Source: Actinocatenispora sera
GTDB taxonomy: Bacteria > Actinomycetota > Actinomycetes > Mycobacteriales > Micromonosporaceae
Direction: 5' to 3'
Length of the DNA: 64,000 nucleotides
Assembly: GCF_018324685.1 (NCBI RefSeq)
Contig: NZ_AP023354.1
Coordinates: 3,162,001 to 3,226,000, forward strand
Shown: in pieces, positions 17,450-25,405 of the stretch
Layout of the letters: every line of letters starts with the position of its first letter
How positions within the stretch are numbered: position 1 is the stretch's first letter
Translations under genes and position numbers: made by a program
The notes under the pieces: model-generated
What the model was told of the DNA's origin: nothing
The model's input: the letters and a program-made list of their open reading frames with translations, nothing else
Databases searched by the model: none

Positions 17450-17550
17450 CGACCGACGGGGCGGTGGCTGCCGGGACCGGCGGGTCGATCCCGCCGGGTC
17501 GCGCGGCTGCTCGGCCGGTCCGGCGCCGGGTTGCGTCGGGCCGGACCCGA

Positions 17551-17625
17551 TCAGGAGTTGGGGCGCTTGCCGTGGTTGGCGGCGCTCTTCTTCCGCGCCT
17601 TCTTCTTGCGAGACTTCTTGGCCAT
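17551..17625 (-). CDS. 50S ribosomal protein bL37 (24 residues)
   Basis: A 24-codon ORF with the sequence MAKKSRKKKARKKS followed by AANHGKRPNS. It matches, as I recall it, the actinobacterial ribosomal protein bL37 (mycobacterial form ending SKANHGKRPNA), which sits in the large subunit. AGGAGG precedes the ATG closely. It lies between rsrA and the TB7.3 gene, on the opposite strand, and is easily missed because of its size. Confidence 0.88.
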   Translation of the reverse strand: MAKKSRKKKARKKSAANHGKRPNS

Positions 17626-17872
17626 GTCTCCTCCTCGCCGGCGAGCCGGCCGTCGTACCGGTACGGCGTGTAAGGCTACCGGCGCCGATACCGGTACCAC
17701 CGTGCCGGGTGGTGCAGCGCACGCGAGCCCTAGCGGGCCGGCCCCGCGCCGCGGCCGCGTCTCGTCGGTGCCACCACGGGCGTGCCGGCGTGGTTTGATA
17801 CCGGCGGGACCGCCGCGGGCGGACAGCACGCGCGCGGGTCGGACAAGGGCGTTCAACCGGGAGGTTCTGGCG

Positions 17873-18088
17873 ATGGCCGACGAGATCCGCGCCGAGATGG
17901 TGGCGAACGTGTGGAAGGTGGTCGCTGCCGCCGGCGACGCGGTGGCCGACGGGGACACGCTGGTGATCCTGGAGTCGATGAAGATGGAGATCCCGGTGCT
18001 CGCCGAGTCGGCCGGCACGGTCGCCAGCATCAACGTCAACGAGGGCGACGTGGTGCAGGAGGGCGACCTGATCGCCGTGGTCGAGTAG
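17873..18088 (+). CDS. Biotin/lipoyl attachment carrier protein, TB7.3 type
   Basis: 71 residues, one biotinyl-lipoyl domain. The LESMKMEIPV hairpin at about 37-46 carries the modifiable Lys; GDVVQEGDLIAVVE closes the fold. Same size as mycobacterial TB7.3, which lies in the same position relative to sigH. Acts as a carrier for an acyl-CoA carboxylase or as an unattached biotin protein; no partner carboxylase is nearby. ATG 17873 follows GGGAGG by 8 nt. Confidence 0.9.
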   Translation: MADEIRAEMVANVWKVVAAAGDAVADGDTLVILESMKMEIPVLAESAGTVASINVNEGDVVQEGDLIAVVE

Positions 18089-18104
18089 CTCACCGCAACG
18101 TCAC

Positions 18105-18133
18105 GAAGGGCCCCGCCAGGTGCGGGGCCCTTC
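18105..18133 (+). terminator. Terminator of the biotinyl-domain gene
   Basis: Perfect 12-bp stem GAAGGGCCCCGC (18105-18116) / GCGGGGCCCTTC (18122-18133), 5-nt loop, 17 bp after the stop codon. Confidence 0.85.
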
Positions 18134-18276
18134 GCGTGTCCGGACATCGGTCGGGCCGTCGGGCCTGCGAGGTGTCCGGGCTGGGCGGCGTGCGCGTCGC
18201 GGTGCGCGCTCGACGGCGGAATGCGCGCGGCCCCTGCGCGCACAGGGTGAAGGATCACTGCACGATCGAGCGCGAT

Positions 18277-18287
18277 AGTTGGCAACT
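18277..18287. promoter_or_regulatory. Small palindrome upstream of the SIS gene
   Basis: AGTTGGCAACT is an 11-bp palindrome with one central base, within a wider 7-bp inverted repeat TGCACGA (18259-18265) / TCGTGCA (18298-18304). It lies about 95 bp before the start codon and could be an operator; no regulator is assigned. Confidence 0.3.
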
Positions 18288-18380
18288 TCGAGCGGTCTCG
18301 TGCACAATCCGTACCAGGAACTGCGTGCTGCGGGAAGGACCCGGCACCGGCACGGGAAACCGGGCACGGAAGGAGCGAAC

Positions 18381-19457
18381 ATGATCGAGCACACCGCGCA
18401 GGAGGCCGGTGCCGGCATGGCCGCCGACATCGCCGAGCAGGCGGCCGGGTACGAGCGGTTGCTCGCCGAGGGGCTCGCCCCGATCGCGGCGGTGGCGCGC
18501 CAGGTGGCCGAGCTGTCGCCGCGGTTCGTGCTGTTCACCGCGCGCGGCACGAGCGACCACGCCGCGCTGTTCGCCGCGTACCTGACGGAGATCCGGCTCG
18601 GCATCCCCGCCGGCCTGGCCTCCCCGTCGTCGATCACCGTGTACGGGGCGCGACCCGACCTGCGCGACGCGCTGGTGGTGGGGGTCAGCCAGAGCGGCGG
18701 CTCGCCCGACCTGACCGAGGTGGTCCGGGTGGCCCGCGAGTCCGGCGCGCACACCCTGGCGGTCACCAACAACGCCGGCTCGCCGCTGGCCGACGCGGCG
18801 CAGCTGCACATCGACGTGCTGGCCGGCAAGGAGCGCGCGGTCGCCGCCACCAAGACCTACACCGCCGAGCTGTTGGCGCTGCTGCTGTTCGTCGAGGGCA
18901 TGCGCACCGGGTCCGGCCAGCTGGACGCGGCCGACCGGGCCGAGCTCGACCGGCTGCCGGAGCTGGCCCGCACGCTGATCGAGGACCCGACGCCGACCCA
19001 GCTCGCCGCGCGGTACCGGTTCGCCGACCGGCTGGTGACCACCGGCCGCGGCTACGCGTACCCGACGGCGCGGGAGACGGCGCTGAAGCTGATGGAGACG
19101 AGCTACCTGTCCGCGCTGGCGTTCTCCGGTGCCGACCTGCTGCACGGCCCGCTGGCGATGACCGACCCGGACGTGCCGGTGCTCGCGATGGTCGGTGACG
19201 GGCCCGCCGGCCGGTCGATGTCCGAGGTGCTCGGCCGGCTCGCCGAGCGGCGGGCGGACGTGCTCGTGGTCGGCAACGGCGCGCCGGCCGAGCTGCCGGC
19301 ACACGCGGTCCGGATCGGTACGCCGGCCGTCGACGAGCGGTTCTCCCCGCTGCTGGACATCGTGCCGATGCAGCGGCTGGCGCTGGCGCTGGCGCTGGCC
19401 CGGGGCGAGGACCCGGACGCGCCGCGCGGCCTGAAGAAGGTCACCGAGACGCTCTGA
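18381..19457 (+). CDS. Double-SIS-domain sugar isomerase (GlmS/AgaS-like, no glutaminase domain)
   Basis: 358 residues forming two SIS domains as in the isomerase half of glucosamine-6-phosphate synthase. Visible: FVLFTARGTSDHAALFAAYL (first SIS, about 49-68), VGVSQSGGSPDLTEVV, KTYTAELLALLL, and in the second domain GRGYAYPTARETALKLMETSYLSA and GADLLHGPLAM. The C terminus GLKKVTETL resembles the LAKSVTVE end of GlmS. Without a glutaminase domain it more likely acts as a deaminase/isomerase on amino-sugar phosphates. ATG 18381 follows AGGAG. Its 3' end seeds the adjacent repeat array. Confidence 0.85.
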   Translation: MIEHTAQEAGAGMAADIAEQAAGYERLLAEGLAPIAAVARQVAELSPRFVLFTARGTSDHAALFAAYLTEIRLGIPAGLASPSSITVYGARPDLRDALVVGVSQSGGSPDLTEVVRVARESGAHTLAVTNNAGSPLADAAQLHIDVLAGKERAVAATKTYTAELLALLLFVEGMRTGSGQLDAADRAELDRLPELARTLIEDPTPTQLAARYRFADRLVTTGRGYAYPTARETALKLMETSYLSALAFSGADLLHGPLAMTDPDVPVLAMVGDGPAGRSMSEVLGRLAERRADVLVVGNGAPAELPAHAVRIGTPAVDERFSPLLDIVPMQRLALALALARGEDPDAPRGLKKVTETL

Positions 19458-19672
19458 CCGCGTCACGGCCCGCCTTCCGGTGCGGGCCGAGTCGCTCTGA
19501 CCTGGTCGCGGCCCGCCTTCCGGTGCGGGCCGAGTCGCTCTGACCTGGTCGCGGCCCGCCTTCCGGTGCGGGCCGAGTCGCTCTGACCTGGTCGCGGCCC
19601 GCCTTCCGGTGCGGGCCGAGTCGCTCTGACCTGGTCGCGGCCCGCCTTCCGGTGCGGGCCGCGACCAGGTCG
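19446..19672 (+). repeat. 43-bp tandem repeat: amplified gene end plus terminator hairpin
   Basis: Units start at 19462, 19505, 19548, 19591 and 19634 (the last partial). Each holds CGGCCCGC-CTTCCGGT-GCGGGCCG, a strong stem-loop, then GAGTCGCTCTGACCTG. The latter matches the 3' end of the SIS gene (GAGACGCTCTGACCGC at 19446). The final copy carries a 15-bp perfect stem (19631-19668). It acts as a multi-hairpin transcription barrier. Confidence 0.85.
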
Positions 19673-19689
19673 GCAGGTCGAACGCGTCA

Positions 19690-20131
19690 CCCAGCCTGTC
19701 TCGACCCGGTCGAAGCCGGGTCCCGGCCAAGGCCGCCACAGCACTGCGCGCGGATCAACGAGGTGCGGTAGCGCAACCTCGCCGGACGCCGGACGCCGGC
19801 CGGCGGCGAGGTTTGCCGGTCGTGCCCCTCGGGTATCACGAAAAGTTTCTCCCGCCGTGAACCAAGTCACACGGCGGTAACGAAATGCCGGTCCCGGCGC
19901 GAATATCCGCCCACCGCGACGCTCTCCCGCGTTAAATGGAAAAAATGCCCGGTATGTCGTCCGTTAAGGTCCGTTGCGCCGGCGCCCGGTACCTGTCGCG
20001 CCCCGTGCCGGCCGGCCGCGGCAACCGGCCGCGAACGGTCGGTGCGTGCGCCCCGTGACGCGCCGCCGGCCATCGGATCCCCGCGGACCCGCCCGGTGGG
20101 TCCGCGGCCGTCGAGGGAGGACGGTGACCGC
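19690..20131 (+). other. Upstream region of the osmoprotectant transporter operon
   Basis: About 440 bp without genes. From about 19835 to 19970 the sequence is much less GC-rich than the surroundings (AAAAGTTTCTC, GTTAAATGGAAAAAATG), as expected of a regulated promoter. TAAGGT at 19965-19970 is a possible -10 box. It contains the CRP-like site listed separately. Confidence 0.4.
19856..19871. promoter_or_regulatory. CRP-type palindrome upstream of the osmoprotectant operon
   Basis: CGTGA-ACCAAG-TCACA fits TGTGA-N6-TCACA at nine of ten positions and sits inside a wider 8-bp inverted repeat CCGCCGTG/CACGGCGG (19852-19859, 19870-19877). Confidence 0.45.
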
Positions 20132-20779
20132 TTGAGCTTCTGGGAGTACGTGCGCAACCGCCAAGAGCTGTTGTGGTTCGAGACCTACCAACACGCCAGC
20201 ATGGTGCTGCAGTGCCTGCTACTCGCGACGGCGATCGGCCTGATCATCGCGATCGTCACGTACCGCAGCAAGACCGCGTCCGCGATGGCGACCGGCATCG
20301 CCTCGGTGCTGTTCACGATCCCGTCGTTCGCGCTGTTCGGTCTGCTCATCCCGGTGTTCGGGCTGGGCGTCACGCCGTCGGTGATCGCGCTGGTGCTCTA
20401 CTCGCTGCTGCCGATCGTCCGCAACGCGGTGGTCGGAATGTCCAATGTGGACCCGTCACTGGTGGATGCCGCGCGGGGCATGGGGATGAGCCGGTTGCGA
20501 GTGCTGTTCAAGGTCGAAATGCCGCTCGCCTGGCCGGTGATCCTGACCGGCATCCGGGTCTCCGCCCAGCTGGTCATGGGCGTCGCCGCGATCGCGGCGT
20601 ACGTGTCCGGGCCCGGACTGGGTGACCAGATCTTCTCCGGCCTGGCCCGCCTCGGTGGCGCCAACGCGGTCAACTCGGCGCTCGCCGGCACCGTCGGGAT
20701 CATCATCCTGGCGCTCATCTTCGACGGCTTCTTCGTCCTCATCGGACGGTTCACCACATCGAGGGGCATCCGTGGCTGA
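20132..20779 (+). CDS. Osmoprotectant ABC transporter permease
   Basis: Membrane subunit of an OpuC/ProW-type importer for glycine betaine, choline or related solutes. 215 residues, about six helices; the EAA-type coupling segment reads LVDAARGMGMSRLRVLFKVEMPLAWPVILTGIR. TTG 20132 is taken as the start (SFWEYVRNRQELLWF follows, the usual periplasmic opening), with GGAGG 11 nt upstream. It overlaps the ATPase gene by 8 bp. Confidence 0.87.
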   Translation: MSFWEYVRNRQELLWFETYQHASMVLQCLLLATAIGLIIAIVTYRSKTASAMATGIASVLFTIPSFALFGLLIPVFGLGVTPSVIALVLYSLLPIVRNAVVGMSNVDPSLVDAARGMGMSRLRVLFKVEMPLAWPVILTGIRVSAQLVMGVAAIAAYVSGPGLGDQIFSGLARLGGANAVNSALAGTVGIIILALIFDGFFVLIGRFTTSRGIRG

Positions 20780-22004
20780 CGACATCACCACCGGTACGCA
20801 GGCCACCGCGGACGCGGACGACAGCGGTCTGCACAACGCGACGCACGGCGTCGAGATCCAGCTGCGCAACCTGACCAAGAAGTACCCGGGCCAGTCCCGC
20901 GCCGCGGTGCAGGACGTGACGATGACCATCCCGGCCGGCGAGATCGTCGCCCTGGTCGGCCCGTCCGGCTGCGGCAAGACCACCACGATGAAGCTGATCA
21001 ACCGGCTGATCGAACCGACCTCCGGGGAGATCCTGATCGGCGGCGAGGACGCCCGCAAGCAGCCCGCCGACCAGCTGCGCCGGCACGTCGGGTACGTCAT
21101 CCAGCAGGGTGGGCTGTTCCCGCACATGACCATCGCCGAGAACGTGGCGCTGGTACCGAAGATGCTCAAGTGGGCGAAGCCCCGCATCACCGAACGGGTC
21201 GACGAGATGCTGGAGCTGGTCGGGCTGGACCCGGCGCAGTTCCGGGACCGGTACCCCCGGCAGCTGTCCGGCGGCCAGCAGCAGCGGGTCGGCGTCGCCC
21301 GGGCGCTCGCCGCCGATCCGCCGGTGCTGCTGATGGACGAGCCGTTCGGCGCGGTCGACCCGATCACCCGCGGCCGGCTGCAGGACGAGCTGCTGCACCT
21401 GCAGGAGGAACTGCACAAGACGATCGTGTTCGTCACGCACGACTTCGACGAGGCGGTGAAGCTCGGCGACCGGATCGCGGTGCTCGCCGAGGGTTCGAAG
21501 ATCGTGCAGTACGCCGAGCCGGCGGAGATCCTGGCCCGGCCGGCGAACGACTTCGTCCGCGGCTTCATCGGTACCGGCGGGGCGATGAAGCTGCTGCACG
21601 TCACCCGCATCGCCGACGTCGAGCTGGGCGCCGGGGTCACCGCGCAGGCGGGTGACGACGCCGCGACCGTCCACACCCGACTGTCCGAAGCGGACGAACC
21701 GTGGGCGGTCGTGCTCGACGCGAACTCGCGGCCGGTGCAGTGGGCCACGGTCGAGGACCTGGCCGGCAAGCAGGGCCCGGTGTCCGACTACGGCACCCCC
21801 ATCACCACCACCATCTCCGGCCGCGCCGATCTGCAGGCCGGGCTGGAGGCGCTGCTCGGTTCCGACACCGACTTCGTCCCGGTCACCCGGCGCCGCCGCT
21901 ACATCGGGCTGGTGTCGCTGAACACCGTGCAGGGCGCCATCCAGCAACTGCGCGAGCAGGCCAAGGAGCACGCCACCGTCTCGGCGGGGGAGGGCGGCGC
22001 ATGA
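20772..22004 (+). CDS. Osmoprotectant ABC transporter ATP-binding protein with CBS region
   Basis: ATPase of the ProV/OpuCA type, 410 residues. Walker A GPSGCGKT at about 63-70, Q-loop VIQQGGLFPHMT, signature LSGGQQQR near 164, Walker B VLLMDEPFGAVDP, H-loop FVTHDFDE. The C-terminal ~110 residues form a CBS-like region, which in this family senses ionic strength or nucleotides. GTG 20772 overlaps the previous stop; the next gene starts at the ATGA overlap of its own stop. Confidence 0.92.
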   Translation: MADDITTGTQATADADDSGLHNATHGVEIQLRNLTKKYPGQSRAAVQDVTMTIPAGEIVALVGPSGCGKTTTMKLINRLIEPTSGEILIGGEDARKQPADQLRRHVGYVIQQGGLFPHMTIAENVALVPKMLKWAKPRITERVDEMLELVGLDPAQFRDRYPRQLSGGQQQRVGVARALAADPPVLLMDEPFGAVDPITRGRLQDELLHLQEELHKTIVFVTHDFDEAVKLGDRIAVLAEGSKIVQYAEPAEILARPANDFVRGFIGTGGAMKLLHVTRIADVELGAGVTAQAGDDAATVHTRLSEADEPWAVVLDANSRPVQWATVEDLAGKQGPVSDYGTPITTTISGRADLQAGLEALLGSDTDFVPVTRRRRYIGLVSLNTVQGAIQQLREQAKEHATVSAGEGGA

Positions 22005-22792
22005 CCCTGGCACCCGACGCCCGCACCGGCCCGGGCGAACTGGCGCCGGACGCCGCGGTCAAGCCCAAGCCGCGCCGCAAGTGGTACCTGGTGGGCACGC
22101 CCGCGCTGATCGTGGTCGTACTGCTGGCCGACTGGCTGTACGTGCGGGCGAGCCACCCGGACGCGAACGCCCGCACCACGCTGCAGTTCTCGTACCTCGC
22201 GACCAAGCTGCTGGAGCACCTGAAGCTCACCCTGGTCTCCGGCGTGTTCGTGCTGCTGATCGCGATCCCGCTGGGGATCCTGCTGTCCCGCCGGGGCGCC
22301 CGGTTCGCGATGCCGATCGTGCTGGCGCTGGCCAACATCGGCCAGGGTGCTCCGGCCATCGGCATCATCGTGCTGCTCGCCGTGTTGTGGCAGACCGGGT
22401 TCACCGTCGCCGTGGTCGCGTTGGTGATCTACGCGGTCCTGCCCTCGCTGCGCAACACGATGGTGGGACTCAACCAGATCGACCCGGCGCTCAAGGAGGC
22501 CGGCCGCGGCATCGGGATGTCCTCGGCGGCGGTGCTGTTCAAGGTGGAGCTGCCGCTCGCGGTACCGGTGATCCTGGCCGGCGTGCGCACCACGCTGGTG
22601 CTGCTGATCGGGGTGGCGGCGCTGTCGTCGCTGATCGGGGCCGGCGGGCTCGGCGAGATGATCAGCACCGGCGTGCAGCTGCAGCGCTACAACGTGCTCG
22701 TCACCGGCAGCGTGCTCGTCGCCTGCCTGGCCCTGTTCGTGGACTGGCTGGCCAGCCTGGCCGAACGCTACCTGCGCCCGCGCGGGATCTAG
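22001..22792 (+). CDS. Osmoprotectant ABC transporter permease (second)
   Basis: 263 residues, about seven helices. EAA segment LKEAGRGIGMSSAAVLFKVELPLAVPVILAGVR, NTMVGLNQIDPAL before it, GAGGLGEMISTG after it. ATG overlaps the previous stop (ATGA), and the binding-protein gene begins 9 bp downstream, so the four genes form one operon with two different permeases, as in OpuC systems. Confidence 0.9.
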   Translation: MTLAPDARTGPGELAPDAAVKPKPRRKWYLVGTPALIVVVLLADWLYVRASHPDANARTTLQFSYLATKLLEHLKLTLVSGVFVLLIAIPLGILLSRRGARFAMPIVLALANIGQGAPAIGIIVLLAVLWQTGFTVAVVALVIYAVLPSLRNTMVGLNQIDPALKEAGRGIGMSSAAVLFKVELPLAVPVILAGVRTTLVLLIGVAALSSLIGAGGLGEMISTGVQLQRYNVLVTGSVLVACLALFVDWLASLAERYLRPRGI

Positions 22793-22800
22793 GAGGCAGT

Positions 22801-23769
22801 GTGTCGAAGTTGCTCAGGCTCGGGCTGGTCGCGGCAGGGCTCGCCGCCTGTGGGCTGCTCGCCACCGGCTGCGGGCTGCACCCCGCGTCGCAGTTCGCGC
22901 CGGACGTGACGGGCAAGAAGATCAAGGCGGGCAGCCTGGACGGCGCCACCCTGTCGGTGACCTCGAAGAACTTCACCGAGCAGATCCTGCTCGGCAAGAT
23001 CACCGTGTTGGCACTCAAGGCCGCCGGTGCCGATGTGATCGACAAGACCAACGTGCAGGGTTCGATCAACTCGCGCAAGGCGATCGAACGCGGCGAGGCC
23101 GACATGGGCTGGGAGTACACCGGTACCGCCTGGATCACCTACATGGGCGAGTCGAAGCCGATCCCGGACCCGCGCAAGCAGTACCAGGCGGTCAAGGACC
23201 GGGACCTGGCCCGCAACCACATCGAGTGGTTGTCCTACGCCACCTTCAACAACACCTACGCGATGGCGGTGACCGGGCCGAACGCGAAGAAGTACGGCCT
23301 GAAGTCGTTGTCGGACATGAAGAAGGTGCCGCCGGCGAAGCGGTCGTTCTGCCTGGAGACCGAGTTCTACTCGCGGGTGGACGGGTTCTCCGGGATGCTC
23401 AAGTCGTACGGCATCCCCAAGCCACCGGCCAGCCAGGTGCACAAGCTGGACACCGGCGTGGTGTACGACGCGACCGCCAAGGGCACCTGCCTGTTCGGCG
23501 AGGTGTTCGACACCGACGGCCGGATCCCGGCGCTGCACCTCACCACGCTCGCCGACGATCGGCACTTCTTCCCGATCTACAACCCGGCACTGACCATCCG
23601 CGAGTCGGTGATCAAGAAGTACCCGCAGATCGCCACGATCGAGAAGCAGATCGCGTCCCGGCTGTCCACCCAGGTGATGCGAACGCTCAACGCCAAGGTC
23701 GACGTCGAGGGGCAGGAGCCCGTCCTGGTCGCCCGCGACTGGCTGCGCTCCGAGGGCCTGGTCGAGTGA
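22801..23769 (+). CDS. Osmoprotectant ABC transporter substrate-binding lipoprotein
   Basis: Extracellular glycine betaine/choline receptor, 322 residues. A lipoprotein signal is visible with candidate Cys17 (LAAC) or Cys24 (ATGC). Family features: VTSKNFTEQILLGKI (about 57-71), GWEYTGTAWITYMGE, FNNTYAMAV, VYDATAKGTCLFGEVFDTDGRI and a C-terminal VDVEGQEPVLVARDWL. GTG 22801 is preceded by AGGAGG at 4 nt. Confidence 0.92.
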   Translation: MSKLLRLGLVAAGLAACGLLATGCGLHPASQFAPDVTGKKIKAGSLDGATLSVTSKNFTEQILLGKITVLALKAAGADVIDKTNVQGSINSRKAIERGEADMGWEYTGTAWITYMGESKPIPDPRKQYQAVKDRDLARNHIEWLSYATFNNTYAMAVTGPNAKKYGLKSLSDMKKVPPAKRSFCLETEFYSRVDGFSGMLKSYGIPKPPASQVHKLDTGVVYDATAKGTCLFGEVFDTDGRIPALHLTTLADDRHFFPIYNPALTIRESVIKKYPQIATIEKQIASRLSTQVMRTLNAKVDVEGQEPVLVARDWLRSEGLVE

Positions 23770-23788
23770 CCCGGAACCGGTCGTGACC

Positions 23789-23823
23789 GCGGCCGGGGCG
23801 CGGCACCGCCGCACCCCGGCCGC
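23789..23823. terminator. Terminator after the osmoprotectant operon
   Basis: 10-bp perfect stem GCGGCCGGGG (23789-23798) / CCCCGGCCGC (23814-23823), 20 bp after the last stop and between convergent genes. Confidence 0.65.
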
Positions 23824-23847
23824 TGCGGTGGACGGTTGGGGGCCGGG

Positions 23848-24534
23848 TCAGATGGTGTCGAGGAGGCGGGGGAGCAGGGCGAGTACCCGATCGGCCCACT
23901 GGGCGGTGAGGCCGCCGCGTTTCCAGAACAGCACCTGGTTGCGTTCGAACCGCAGCCCCGCCTCGGGATAGGCGACGCGCGTGTCGACCAGCCAGGTCAT
24001 CAGCTCGTTCGTCAGCACGCGGGATCGGAAGACGGGGTCGGTGTGCCGGATCTCGTACGAGGTGTAGAACCGCTCCTCGATCGACGCCTCGGCCTTGAGC
24101 CGCAGCGTCGCCCGCAGCGGCATGATCTCCATCGCCGGTACCGGCCGGGGCAGTGTCACCACCGCGACCGAGTTGGCCTGGATGACGTGGTTGTGGCCGT
24201 TGTAGATCCGGATCCGCAGCTCGAACAGCAGTACCGGCAGCCGGCGCAGCGTGACCGGGATCAGCAGCCAGGCCACCCGGTGTGGGTTGGCGTGCAGGCC
24301 GTCGCCGGAAAAGGGCCGGCCGCCGAACGCGCGTGCGATGTCGGGCCGCCCACGCAGCTGCACGGTCAGACCTCGGGACCGGGCCCACCGCACCAGCTCG
24401 CCGACCCGTTGGTCGCGCCGCCGGTCGACGGCCCGTACCAGGAGGCGCCACGCCACGATCAGCCCGGTGATCAACCCGCCCATCAGGAGCGCGCCGAGCA
24501 TCAGCAAGGGCGCGGCGTCTCCGGAGTCGGACAT
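23848..24534 (-). CDS. Hypothetical protein with N-terminal membrane anchor
   Basis: 228 residues, unknown function. One transmembrane helix at about 10-34, then a cytoplasmic alpha/beta domain with an RRRDQR linker, ARSRGLTVQLRGRPD, an FELRIRIYNGHNHVIQANSVAVVTLP strand pair, and LRFERNQVLFWKRGGLTAQWAD near the end. Similar 'helix - soluble domain' proteins of unknown role are common in Micromonosporaceae. TACGCT lies 6 nt before ATG 24534, so the mRNA is probably leaderless. Confidence 0.65.
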   Translation of the reverse strand: MSDSGDAAPLLMLGALLMGGLITGLIVAWRLLVRAVDRRRDQRVGELVRWARSRGLTVQLRGRPDIARAFGGRPFSGDGLHANPHRVAWLLIPVTLRRLPVLLFELRIRIYNGHNHVIQANSVAVVTLPRPVPAMEIMPLRATLRLKAEASIEERFYTSYEIRHTDPVFRSRVLTNELMTWLVDTRVAYPEAGLRFERNQVLFWKRGGLTAQWADRVLALLPRLLDTI

Positions 24535-24568
24535 GGGCCGAGCGTAAGGATGACGGGCAAGCGTGCCG

Positions 24569-25348
24569 TCAGTCGAACTGCACGGAGCGCTTCGACAGGC
24601 CGTACCAGAAGCCGGCGACCGGGGTGCGGTGCTCGGCGATCGTGTCCTCGGCGGCGCCGAGCGAGACGAACAGCGGGGCGAAGTGTTCGCTGCGCGGATG
24701 CGCCAGGCGGGGCGCCGGTGCCTGGTGCGCGAAGTCCAGCAGCCCGTCCACGTCGCCGTCGGCCAGGGTGCGGGCCGCCCAGTCGTCGAACTCGGTCATG
24801 AACGAGGCGGGTGCTGCGTCCACCCCGGCGCCGAAGTCCACGCAGGACAGGTTGTGGGTCAGGAAGCCCGAGCCGACGATCAGCACGCCCTCGTCGCGCA
24901 ACGGCGCGAGCAGCCGGCCGACCTCGAACAGCTTCCGCGGGTCCAGCGTCGGCATCGAGATCTGCAGGACCGGTACGTCGGCGTCCGGGTACATCTCGAC
25001 CAGCGGCACGTACGCGCCGTGGTCCAGGCCGCGGTCGGGTTCGTCCCGGGTCGGGTAGGCCGTGCCGACCAGCCGGCGTACCTTCGCGGCCAGTTCCGGC
25101 GCGCCGGGTGCGGGGTAGCGCACCTGGTAGTAGCGCTCCGGGAAGCCCCAGAAGTCGTAGGTCAGCGGCACCGTACTGGTGGCGCCGAGCGTCAGCGGCG
25201 CCTGCTCCCAGTGCGCCGAGACCATCAGGATCGCGGTCGGCCGGGGCAGCCCAGCGGACCAGCCGGCGAGCTGGCCGGTCCAGGTCGGGTCGTCGGCCAG
25301 CGGCGGGGCGCCGTGACCCAGGTACAGCACGGGCATGCGTTCGCTCAT
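24569..25348 (-). CDS. Extradiol ring-cleavage dioxygenase, DODA/LigB type
   Basis: 259 residues, class III extradiol dioxygenase family (4,5-DOPA dioxygenase, YgiD type); non-heme iron or zinc. The metal and acid/base His are in YLGHGAPP (residue ~15), VSAHWE (~50), LDHGAYVP (~118) and SEHFAPLF (~230); GFLTHNL lies between. ATG 25348 is chosen from three nearby starts. The natural substrate is not predictable. Divergent partner of none; it reads toward the hypothetical membrane gene. Confidence 0.85.
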   Translation of the reverse strand: MSERMPVLYLGHGAPPLADDPTWTGQLAGWSAGLPRPTAILMVSAHWEQAPLTLGATSTVPLTYDFWGFPERYYQVRYPAPGAPELAAKVRRLVGTAYPTRDEPDRGLDHGAYVPLVEMYPDADVPVLQISMPTLDPRKLFEVGRLLAPLRDEGVLIVGSGFLTHNLSCVDFGAGVDAAPASFMTEFDDWAARTLADGDVDGLLDFAHQAPAPRLAHPRSEHFAPLFVSLGAAEDTIAEHRTPVAGFWYGLSKRSVQFD

Positions 25349-25405
25349 GCCTGTCACAAAGTCATTGATCTCGCAACTATTCCCGGGTCGGTCGCCGCCA
25401 GCGGC

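Noticed and set aside
14822-17722. 966-residue minus-strand ORF spanning whiB, hydrolase, sigR and rsrA
   Set aside because: Lies opposite four recognised genes and reads the 33-bp hairpin array as repeated peptides; a high-GC shadow.
19446-19672. CRISPR array
   Set aside because: Unit of 43 bp without variable spacers, each unit a hairpin with gene-end sequence; no cas genes.
19463-19870. Minus-strand ORF with repeats of RTGRRAATRSERLGPHRKAG type
   Set aside because: It is the translation of the terminator-hairpin array; no ribosome binding site and no homologous protein type recognised.
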